A stretch of DNA of 10,528 nucleotides from Acidobacteriota bacterium. Lineage in GTDB: Bacteria; Acidobacteriota; Terriglobia; Terriglobales; Acidobacteriaceae. A model generated the notes under the pieces. It saw only the letters and a list, made by a program, of their open reading frames with translations, searched no databases and was not told the DNA's origin. The stretch covers positions 4,649-15,176 of the forward strand of contig QIAW01000439.1 of assembly GCA_003225655.1 (NCBI GenBank). The letters run 5' to 3'. Of the stretch, positions 1 to 6,169 are shown piece after piece (the first letter of the stretch is position 1; each line of letters starts with the position of its first letter). The translations under genes and the position numbers were made by a program.

Positions 1-185
1 AAGAAGAAAAGCGCGGCGATGATCCACAAGCTGATGGAAGACGTGCCATTGTGGGCGGCAGCGGCGATCCAGCGCGGACCCAGCACCGCGGCGATGTTGA
101 ACAGCAATACGTCCCACAGGCCCATCTCGCGGCGGAGCTGTTTCTTAACGTCAGGAACTTGTGCCGGTTGTACGTTTAGATCCAT
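1..185 (-). CDS. APC-superfamily amino-acid permease, N-terminal fragment (cut by window edge)
   Basis: A frame opens at the ATG complementary to 183-185 and runs without a stop to the window edge, about 61 codons. It starts MDLNVQPAQVPDVKK, a short cytoplasmic tail. Then comes LRREMGLWDVLLFNIAAVLG, the conserved beginning of TM1 in APC-type (amino acid-polyamine-organocation) permeases. After the TM1 break it reads PRWIAAAAHNGTSSISLW and enters a second hydrophobic stretch (IIAALFF). In this family the product is a 10-14 TM inner-membrane transporter of amino acids or amines; the substrate cannot be read from the N-terminus. No clear Shine-Dalgarno precedes the start (upstream reads CCCATTTCTTTGGCT). 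The gene lies on the same strand as the esterase upstream of it, but 192 bp separate them, so it probably has its own promoter. The family call is fairly safe; the substrate is unknown. Confidence 0.75.
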   Translation of the reverse strand, partial: MDLNVQPAQVPDVKKQLRREMGLWDVLLFNIAAVLGPRWIAAAAHNGTSSISLWIIAALFF

Positions 186-377
186 AGCCAAAGAAATGGG
201 TTATTACAGGGATGAAACAATATCAAATCAGCCTGCATTTAAGCCACTGGAGATCCACCGGAGAGCAGCACGATTCAAAATGTTTCTGGTATCGACCGAA
301 GCGAACGTACAGATCCTCGGCACAATAGGGATTCCTTCGTGTCGGAATGACAAGCAGTTGACTTTTTCGGCAACCGC
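186..377. other. Intergenic region between permease start and esterase stop
   Basis: This 192-bp stretch has no convincing gene. Read on the minus strand it is the 3' flank of the esterase and the leader of the permease. A possible -10 element for the permease is TGTAAT (complement of 203-208), but no acceptable -35 stands at the right spacing. Its one distinctive component is a repeat-like segment at about 311-352, listed separately. Confidence 0.5.
311..352 (-). repeat. Degenerate dispersed intergenic repeat (TGTCATTCCGA type)
   Basis: On the minus strand the segment reads TGTCATTCCGACACGAAGGA followed by ATCCCTATTGTGCCGAGGATCT. ATTCC and GGAAT (331-335 and 344-348) can form a small hairpin. 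From memory, sequences of the form TGTCATTCCGAG...GAGGAATC, and the related GTCATCCTGAGC...GAAGGATCT, are common between genes in Acidobacteriota and other soil bacteria. The match is a recollection, not a search result. Lying 26-67 bp past the esterase stop, it could act as a 3' end structure. Confidence 0.35.
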
Positions 378-1928
378 TCAGTGTGGCTTTGTTCGCTGAG
401 GTTTTGCACGGGGAGGCCGGGCCACGTCTTCCATTTCTTTTGCAATCTGCTCGCGCAGGCCATCCGCATACAAGTCAAAATGGTTTTTCCCCGGCAAGAA
501 ATTAATGTGTGCGCGAATGCCAAGTTCTTTGAGCGTGTCTTCCAGCAGCAGGGCGGGTTCATCGAGGTGGAAGGTGTCAGCGGTGCCTACGGTGAGGTGG
601 ATCTTATCCTGCAGCAGCGGACGCAGCTTCGAGGCGCCGGCTCGCAGTATCGCCGAGATGTCATATTTCTCCCAGGCCTGGGCCACATCAGGATGAATCT
701 CGCCGGTGTCGCGGTCAAAGAGCTGCGCCGGCCGGCCGTCAGGTCCACGCGGGCTGAATACCCACTCGAACGAGGCAATCTGCCCGCCGTAGCTGCCCAT
801 GACGCGCTCCATGCGCACAAAATCCTCGAGCGAGGTTACATCTTTGCCGTTCGAGCGGATCAACATCCATTTGGAGCCGTCGGATTTGTGATAGAAGTTT
901 TTGTCTTTAAGGATGTTGGGACCAGTGAAGCTGCGGAAATCCGAAGGATCAGGCGATGTCGGCCAGCTCCCCCCAAAGATTGTGGGATAAGTGACCTGCA
1001 GCCACAGCGCCGCCCAACCACCGGAAGAGTGGCCGGTCAAGAAGCGGCCGCTGGATTTCGCGTCCATGCGGTATTTGTGTTCCAAATAGGGAATCAGCTC
1101 CTGGGTCAAGGCCTTGCCCCAGGGGCCATTGTTCACCGAATCGGCAAATTCATGGGTACCGCCCGGGCACTCCTCGTCAAGCAGCACGTAAATCATCTCC
1201 GGCAGCTTGCCGTCAGACATTCCCTTGGAATAATTTGCCGCCAACTGTTGAATGTAGCGAAAGGGAGCACTGAATCCATGGGTCCAGTAGACGGTAGGGA
1301 AGCGACGGCCCTTGTATTTCGCATAAGTGGGAGGCAAGACGACGACGCCGCGCATGTGAATGGAGCGTCCAAAGAACGCAGACAGAGAAGGACTGGAAAA
1401 ATCAAGCAGATACAATGGCGGGGTGAGCGCCGGGTGCGAGTCGTGTGTGCGCTCCGTCAGGCTCAGATCAACGACTTGCTGGCTCGCCGGATCAAAGTGC
1501 TTCAGCGGGATGACCGCGCTGCGCAGGTCTCCAGGTTCGAGGCTGGCGTACGCGTAGTGGTGATTGACGTCGAGCACGGCCATTGCCTGATAGTCTCCCG
1601 CGGGGGCATGCGAAAATGCTTCGGGCGAGGCGAGCACATCAGGGTCGAGTTCGACAGAGGAGCCGGGTGCAAGATGGTGGACCTCACCGGCAGCTATCCA
1701 GACCTTAAAATCGCGGAAACCAAACTCCGGTTCCAGGATTTTCGCCGGTTCTTTTTGGTTGGAGAGAAGAATAATCAGCCTTCCGCTTGCCGCGTCATTG
1801 CCCAGTTCAGGCGATAAGGTCACACGAAAGCGTACATGCTGGCCCTCAGTGACGATCTGGGCAGAAGCAATGGCGGTCAAGAAAACAAGAATAGAGAAGA
1901 GTTGAAGTACTCTGAAGTGCCTTTTCAT
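378..1928 (-). CDS. Secreted putative esterase (alpha/beta-hydrolase, enterochelin-esterase-like)
   Basis: This 516-residue protein has a signal peptide (MKRHF, then a hydrophobic core to about residue 20, then ASA before Q24, a good signal peptidase I site). Residues 25-150 look like a beta-rich N-terminal domain. Residues 185-500 are an alpha/beta-hydrolase of the putative-esterase family (PF00756; relatives of Fes/IroE, esterase D and antigen 85). The nucleophile elbow is GHSSG with S301. The likely acid is D451 (VGTADTFH) and the likely histidine is H483 (PGKNHFD). A WTHGF segment at 215-219 fits the oxyanion-side strand. The tail (503-516) is basic and proline-rich. It is predicted to cleave an ester outside the cytoplasm; the substrate is unknown. 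It is divergent from bioB, with 133 bp between the two starts. The ATG at 1926-1928 lacks an obvious Shine-Dalgarno, but the signal peptide fixes it. Its secretion and domain type argue against it being BioH. Confidence 0.85.
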   Translation of the reverse strand: MKRHFRVLQLFSILVFLTAIASAQIVTEGQHVRFRVTLSPELGNDAASGRLIILLSNQKEPAKILEPEFGFRDFKVWIAAGEVHHLAPGSSVELDPDVLASPEAFSHAPAGDYQAMAVLDVNHHYAYASLEPGDLRSAVIPLKHFDPASQQVVDLSLTERTHDSHPALTPPLYLLDFSSPSLSAFFGRSIHMRGVVVLPPTYAKYKGRRFPTVYWTHGFSAPFRYIQQLAANYSKGMSDGKLPEMIYVLLDEECPGGTHEFADSVNNGPWGKALTQELIPYLEHKYRMDAKSSGRFLTGHSSGGWAALWLQVTYPTIFGGSWPTSPDPSDFRSFTGPNILKDKNFYHKSDGSKWMLIRSNGKDVTSLEDFVRMERVMGSYGGQIASFEWVFSPRGPDGRPAQLFDRDTGEIHPDVAQAWEKYDISAILRAGASKLRPLLQDKIHLTVGTADTFHLDEPALLLEDTLKELGIRAHINFLPGKNHFDLYADGLREQIAKEMEDVARPPRAKPQRTKPH

Positions 1929-2061
1929 TGTCGGAAAAATCTAGCAGTTTCGATGTAGTCCTGTCGAGATATATTCTACCCTTCCGGCTGCCGTGCATTT
2001 CGGAGCGTCTCCAGTGGATGAATGCAGGCACCGTACGCTGCGCTCTGGTTATAATGCCAAC
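1929..2061. promoter_or_regulatory. Divergent esterase/bioB promoter region
   Basis: These 133 bp hold the control regions of two divergent genes. Toward bioB there is a perfect TATAAT (2050-2055). Toward the esterase the best -10 candidate is TAGAAT (complement of 1973-1978), without a recognisable -35. I found no copy of the E. coli BirA operator halves (TTGTAAACC and GGTTTACAA), so no biotin-responsive site can be claimed. Confidence 0.4.
2050..2055 (+). promoter_or_regulatory. Consensus -10 box of the bio operon, possibly for leaderless mRNA
   Basis: TATAAT matches the sigma-70 -10 consensus at all six bases. Six bases (GCCAAC) separate it from the GTG at 2062. Transcription normally starts about 6-8 bases past the -10 box, so the predicted first base falls at or beside the start codon. 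No Shine-Dalgarno lies before the GTG. The -35 position (about 2026-2033, AGGCACCG) does not resemble TTGACA, so this promoter would depend on its -10 box or on an activator. Confidence 0.5.
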
Positions 2062-3048
2062 GTGCACGAGTCTAACTGTAACTCGCTCCGCTTTGACTGG
2101 ACGCGCCAGGAGATTGCCGAGCTTTATCATCTGCCCCTGCCTGAGCTGCTGTTCCGAGCGCAGCAGGTGCATCGGGAGTTTCATCCGGCGAATGAGGTTC
2201 AGATGTGCCGCCTGCTTTCCATCAAGACCGGTGGCTGTCCGGAAGACTGCGCCTATTGTCCCCAGAGCGCGCACTACCAGACGGGCGTAGAACGCCAGTC
2301 CCTGATGCCGACAGGAGAAATTGTTGCCGCTGCGGAAAAAGCAAAGGCGGAAGGCGCAACCCGCTTCTGCATGGGCGCTGCCTGGCGCCAAGCGCCTAAC
2401 GGACAAGAGTTTGAATCGGTGGTGGAGTCGGTCAGAGTAGTCGCCAAAATGGGAATGGAGGTCTGCTGCACATTAGGAATGCTGACCGATGCCCAGGCGC
2501 AGCAGCTCAAAGAAGCCGGACTCACTGCTTACAACCACAACCTGGATACCTCGCCTGAGTTCTACGGCAACATCATCAGCACACGGACCTACGAAGAGCG
2601 TTTGCAGACCATTGCCGCAGTCCGGCGCGCGGGGGTCACAGTTTGCTGTGGCGGTATTCTGGGCATGGGCGAATCGGACGCCGACCGCGCAGGCTTGCTG
2701 CATCAGCTTGCCAGTCTCAACCCGCATCCCGAGAGCGTGCCCATCAATATGCTGGTGCGCGCGGAGGGGACGCCATTAGCGCATCAGAACGATCTGGACC
2801 CACTGGTGATGGTCAGAACAATAGCCACAGCGAGGATCGTAATGCCGCGCTCGCGCGTGCGCCTGGCAGCGGGGCGCACGCAAATGTCGCGCGAAGCCAT
2901 GCTGCTGTGCTTTTTGGCCGGGGCCAACTCGATTTTCTATGGCGAGAAGCTTCTTACCACACCCAATCCGGAGCCGGACGACGATGCCGAACTGCTGCGC
3001 GATCTTGGCCTCTCGCCCATGAAGCAGGCTGTCCATGCCGGAGACTGA
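2062..3048 (+). CDS. bioB: Biotin synthase (radical SAM)
   Basis: BioB inserts sulfur into dethiobiotin to make biotin, the last step of the pathway, in the cytoplasm. From the GTG start the protein has 328 residues, near the usual length. The radical-SAM cluster motif is C59-PED-C63-AY-C66, closely parallel to E. coli C53/C57/C60. Other family blocks are FCMGAAW, YNHNLDTSPEFYGNII, GGILGMGE, SVPINMLV, RLAAGR (the arginine that ligates the [2Fe-2S] cluster) and AGANSIFYGEKLLTT. The frame stays open upstream to another GTG at 1993, but those 23 extra residues have no counterpart in BioB and overlap the -10 box. I therefore choose GTG 2062, which gives MHESNCNSLRFDWTRQEIAEL, matching the E. coli N-terminus (RWTLSQVTELF). 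The end overlaps bioF by 14 bp. Confidence 0.96.
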   Translation: MHESNCNSLRFDWTRQEIAELYHLPLPELLFRAQQVHREFHPANEVQMCRLLSIKTGGCPEDCAYCPQSAHYQTGVERQSLMPTGEIVAAAEKAKAEGATRFCMGAAWRQAPNGQEFESVVESVRVVAKMGMEVCCTLGMLTDAQAQQLKEAGLTAYNHNLDTSPEFYGNIISTRTYEERLQTIAAVRRAGVTVCCGGILGMGESDADRAGLLHQLASLNPHPESVPINMLVRAEGTPLAHQNDLDPLVMVRTIATARIVMPRSRVRLAAGRTQMSREAMLLCFLAGANSIFYGEKLLTTPNPEPDDDAELLRDLGLSPMKQAVHAGD

Positions 3049-4213
3049 ACATACTTCCATCAACGCGCGCATGCTGGGCCGTCTGGAAGAGCTGCGGCGC
3101 AAGGCGCAATTGCGCGAGCTAGCTGAAGTGGGTGGAGTCAATCTCTATTCCAACGACTATCTCGGCCTCGCTACTGACCCACGCCTCAAGCTGGCTGTCA
3201 TGGAGACAATCGCGCAAACTCCACGAATGGGTTCGACCGGCTCGCGTCTCCTCAGCGGACATGCGCGGGTCTGGGATGAACTCGAAGAAGAGTTTGCCGA
3301 ATTTGCAGGAACGTCTGCAGCCCTTTACTTCAGCTCAGGATATGCCGCGAATACCGGCCTGCTTAGCGCCATCCTGACGAAAGAGGACATTGTTTTTTCC
3401 GATAGTCTGAATCATGCCAGTCTCATTGACGGTGTGCGGCTGTCGGGCGCCAGCAAAGTTATCTACGCTCATTGCGACATGAACGCCCTGGAAGATGGAT
3501 TGAAGCAGCACACCACATCGGGGCAGCGGGTGATTGTCACCGAAAGCATCTTCAGCATGGATGGCGACCGGGCGCCCATAGCCGAAATTATTCAGTTGGC
3601 CCGGCGCCATGGGGCCGAAGTGATCGTGGATGAAGCTCATGCCACCGGGACCCAAGGCAAGGCCGGACGAGGAATTGTGGCCGAACTTGGCTTCGAGAAA
3701 GAAGTCTTTGCCATTGTGCATACCTGCGGCAAAGCACTGGCCAGCATGGGAGCATTTGTGTGCGGAAGCAAGGCGTTGAAGCCCTATCTCATTAATTATG
3801 CGCGCAGTTTTATCTTCAGCACGGCCATGCCACCCTATTTTGCTGGCCAGGTGCGGGCGGCGTTGCGGTTGGTGATCGCGATGGATGCAGAAAGAGAGTA
3901 TTTGGCGGTTTTAGCGGATCGCTTGCGCACGAAGCTTCGCGAGTTGAATCTTGATACGAGTGCCAGCAGCTCGCAGATCGTTCCCCTGATGTGCGGCGAG
4001 AATGAAGCCGCCGTGCAACTGGCCGACCGCTTGCAGGCCAGCGGGTTCGCCGTCCGCGCCATACGGCCGCCAACGGTACCGCAGGGCACCGCGCGGCTCC
4101 GCTTTTCCCTGACTGCTCGCGTCACGCACAGCGACGTGGATCGGCTGGCGAGCGCCATCGCGCAGCATATTTCAAGACAGCGTCGCATCGAAGAGCAGGT
4201 AGTGCCGGGCTGA
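3035..4213 (+). CDS. bioF: 8-amino-7-oxononanoate synthase
   Basis: BioF is a PLP enzyme that condenses L-alanine with pimeloyl-ACP (or -CoA) to give 8-amino-7-oxononanoate, the first ring-assembly step of biotin synthesis. The 392-residue length fits the family (E. coli 384). Visible blocks are NLYSNDYLGL (36-45), GSTGSRLLSGH (66-76), H127 in NHASLIDG, SIFSMDGD (171-178), D199 and H202 in VDEAHATGT (pyridine N and ring contacts), the Schiff-base lysine K233 in HTCGKALAS, STAMPP, and IRPPTVPQGTARLR near the C-terminus. The lysine motif is TCGKALAS rather than the TFGKGFG of E. coli, with the catalytic lysine kept. The ATG at 3035 lies inside the end of bioB, with AAGCAGG as a weak ribosome site. 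A second in-frame ATG at 3071 is possible. The stop overlaps bioD by one base (TGATG), indicating translational coupling. Confidence 0.95.
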   Translation: MPETEHTSINARMLGRLEELRRKAQLRELAEVGGVNLYSNDYLGLATDPRLKLAVMETIAQTPRMGSTGSRLLSGHARVWDELEEEFAEFAGTSAALYFSSGYAANTGLLSAILTKEDIVFSDSLNHASLIDGVRLSGASKVIYAHCDMNALEDGLKQHTTSGQRVIVTESIFSMDGDRAPIAEIIQLARRHGAEVIVDEAHATGTQGKAGRGIVAELGFEKEVFAIVHTCGKALASMGAFVCGSKALKPYLINYARSFIFSTAMPPYFAGQVRAALRLVIAMDAEREYLAVLADRLRTKLRELNLDTSASSSQIVPLMCGENEAAVQLADRLQASGFAVRAIRPPTVPQGTARLRFSLTARVTHSDVDRLASAIAQHISRQRRIEEQVVPG

Positions 4214-4845
4214 TGAAGGGCTTTTTTATAACCGGCACAGATACCAACGTGGGCAAGACTGTGCTCTCGGCCTTACTTTGTGCGGCGCTCGATGGTTACT
4301 ATTGGAAGCCGATCCAAACTGGAGCGCGCGAGGGCACTGACCGAGTGCAGGTACTTGCCTGGTCAGAGATCAAAGCGGCCCACGCTTTTCCCGAAACCTA
4401 TCTCTTCGACGATCCAGTCTCTCCCCATCTTGCCGCGGAGCGCGCAGGCAAAAGAATTTTACTGCAGAATGTTAGCTTGCCGGCGGTGAATGGTAATCGT
4501 CCCCTGATCGTAGAAGGCGCCGGCGGCGTTCTGGTTCCCATCAATGAAGATGAAACTATGGTAGATCTGATGCGGCACCTGGGTCTGCCAGTGATTCTTG
4601 CGGCGCGTACGACCCTGGGCACAATCAATCACACATTGCTGTCTCTCGAGGAACTGCGAAGCTCGCAACTGAAGGTGCACGGTGTGGTCATGGTGGGAGA
4701 AGCGAACCAGGATAACCAGCGAGCCATCGAGCATTACGGACGGATACGGATTCTGGGCATCGTTCCACAACTCTCCCAGATTAACGCCACGGTCTTAAAA
4801 AGGGTTTTTGTCGCCTGCTTCGACTGCCAGGCATTGAAGTCATGA
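4213..4845 (+). CDS. bioD: ATP-dependent dethiobiotin synthetase
   Basis: BioD carboxylates 7,8-diaminononanoate and closes the ureido ring to give dethiobiotin, using ATP and CO2. At 210 residues it is slightly shorter than E. coli BioD (225). The modified P-loop is GTDTNVGKT (8-16) with K15. K32 in KPIQTG corresponds to the substrate-binding lysine K37 of E. coli. E101 in VEGAGGVLVPI is the Mg/ATP-phosphate block. LGIVPQL (181-187) followed by NATVLKRVF is the usual C-terminal region. The last ten residues (ACFDCQALKS) contain two cysteines and run across the bioA start. The ATG begins on the last base of the bioF stop, and the gene's own stop overlaps bioA by 4 bp (ATGA), so all three genes are translationally coupled. 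Confidence 0.95.
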   Translation: MKGFFITGTDTNVGKTVLSALLCAALDGYYWKPIQTGAREGTDRVQVLAWSEIKAAHAFPETYLFDDPVSPHLAAERAGKRILLQNVSLPAVNGNRPLIVEGAGGVLVPINEDETMVDLMRHLGLPVILAARTTLGTINHTLLSLEELRSSQLKVHGVVMVGEANQDNQRAIEHYGRIRILGIVPQLSQINATVLKRVFVACFDCQALKS

Positions 4846-6140
4846 CCGCAGCCCTCAAAATCTGGCATCCGTTTACCCAATCTCACCTCGATCCCGAGCC
4901 GCTGCGCGTGGTGCGCGCTTCGGGTATATATCTCTACACCGACGATGACCGCAAGATTCTGGACGCCATTTCTTCGTGGTGGGTGAACCTGCATGGCCAC
5001 TGTCATCCTAAAATCAGCGCCGCAGTGGCGGAGCAGGCCCAGGTGCTCGATCATGTGCTGCTCGCCGGCTTTCGGCATCCCAAGGTGGAGACAGTCGCAA
5101 CCAAACTGCGAAAGTTCTTGCCTCCGGCACTGGAGCACATTTTTTTCTCAGACAACGGCTCGACGGCGGTGGAAGTTGCCCTGAAGCTGGCAGTTCAATA
5201 TTGGCAGAACCGCGGACAAAGCAACAAAAAAGAAATCGTAGCTCTGGAGTATGCCTATCATGGCGATACAGTAGGCGCCATGTCCGTGAGCGGAGACTCC
5301 GGATTCACCCAGCCGTTTGATGGCCTGCGCTTTCCCGTGCATCGGGCCCATTCGGCATACTGCCATCGCTGTCCAGTAGGGAAGACCCGTGCAACCTGCA
5401 GTATCGAATGTGCCGATGCTCTGGCCAAGCTGCTGCAGGAACGCAGCGACCAGATTGCCGCGGTCATCGTCGAGCCGCTGCTGCAAGGGGCAGGCGGGAT
5501 GATTGTGCATCCGGTGGAGTTCCTGCAACGCATTCGCTTGCTAACGTCAAAACATGACGTGCTACTGATCGCGGATGAGGTCCTAACCGGCTTCGGCCGC
5601 TGTGGCGCGATGTTTGCCTGCGAACTGGCGAACGTAGTTCCTGACTTAATGTGCCTTTCCAAAGGAATCACTGGAGGTTTTCTCCCCTTGGGTGCGACGG
5701 TCTGTACGGACGCCATGCAGCAGGAGTTCATGGGCGAGGGGAAGGCTTTTCTTCATGGGCACTCTTACGCAGGCAATCCGCTGGCTTGTGCTGCCGCTGT
5801 GGCCAATCTGGAAATTTTTGAGACCGAAGATGTTTTTGTGAGAATTAAAGCGATCACTGCGCGCCATGAGATGCATTTGGCCCGGCTGCGAAGCTCGTCC
5901 ACGATTGACGACGTGCGTCAAATTGGAACGGTTGCCGCCATTGAATTGAAGGCCGAGGACCCTGGATATTTTTCGCAACTTAAGCCGCGCTTGTATCGCT
6001 TCTTTCTGGAAAAAGGGGTGTTGTTGCGCCCTCTGGGAAACGTGATTTATGTGATGCCGCCTTACGTCATCACCACGGAGGAATTGGATCGGGTCTATTC
6101 GGTCATTGAGGAAGGAGTCACGACGATTCCCAACAGATAA
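4842..6140 (+). CDS. bioA: Adenosylmethionine-8-amino-7-oxononanoate aminotransferase
   Basis: BioA is a class III PLP aminotransferase that moves an amino group (from S-adenosylmethionine in the classical enzyme) to 8-amino-7-oxononanoate, giving 7,8-diaminononanoate. It has 432 residues. It begins IWHPFTQ, then has SSWWVNLHGHCHP (44-56), whose tryptophan pair is typical of BioA. Further blocks are DNGSTAVEVALKLA (104-117), YAYHGDTVGAMSVSG (137-151), D245 in IADEVLTGFGR (PLP pyridine nitrogen), the Schiff-base lysine K274 in CLSKGITGG, and HGHSYAGNPLACA. An odd feature is a Cys4 cluster, C174-x2-C177-x8-C186-x3-C190, absent from E. coli BioA but, as I recall, present in BioA-like enzymes of other phyla. 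The amino donor (SAM or lysine) cannot be decided from motifs. It closes the operon, 29 bp from the convergent kinase gene. Confidence 0.95.
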   Translation: MTAALKIWHPFTQSHLDPEPLRVVRASGIYLYTDDDRKILDAISSWWVNLHGHCHPKISAAVAEQAQVLDHVLLAGFRHPKVETVATKLRKFLPPALEHIFFSDNGSTAVEVALKLAVQYWQNRGQSNKKEIVALEYAYHGDTVGAMSVSGDSGFTQPFDGLRFPVHRAHSAYCHRCPVGKTRATCSIECADALAKLLQERSDQIAAVIVEPLLQGAGGMIVHPVEFLQRIRLLTSKHDVLLIADEVLTGFGRCGAMFACELANVVPDLMCLSKGITGGFLPLGATVCTDAMQQEFMGEGKAFLHGHSYAGNPLACAAAVANLEIFETEDVFVRIKAITARHEMHLARLRSSSTIDDVRQIGTVAAIELKAEDPGYFSQLKPRLYRFFLEKGVLLRPLGNVIYVMPPYVITTEELDRVYSVIEEGVTTIPNR

Positions 6141-6169
6141 GCTAATTTGTTATGGAGTTGTTGTTTTGT

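Noticed and set aside
381..1817. A 478-codon open frame on the plus strand opposite the esterase
   Set aside because: It is antisense to a gene with a clear signal peptide and catalytic triad, shows no family motif, and is explained by high GC at third codon positions.
378..1928. Esterase as BioH, the pimeloyl-ACP methyl ester esterase
   Set aside because: BioH is a small cytoplasmic alpha/beta-hydrolase; this protein is twice as long, has a signal peptide and belongs to the enterochelin-esterase-like family.
1993..2061. Upstream GTG start that would extend BioB by 23 residues
   Set aside because: The extension has no counterpart in BioB, lacks a Shine-Dalgarno and contains the TATAAT box.
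6141..6169. Terminator between convergent bioA and kinase genes
   Set aside because: The 29-bp gap is T-rich but I could not find a stem longer than about four base pairs.
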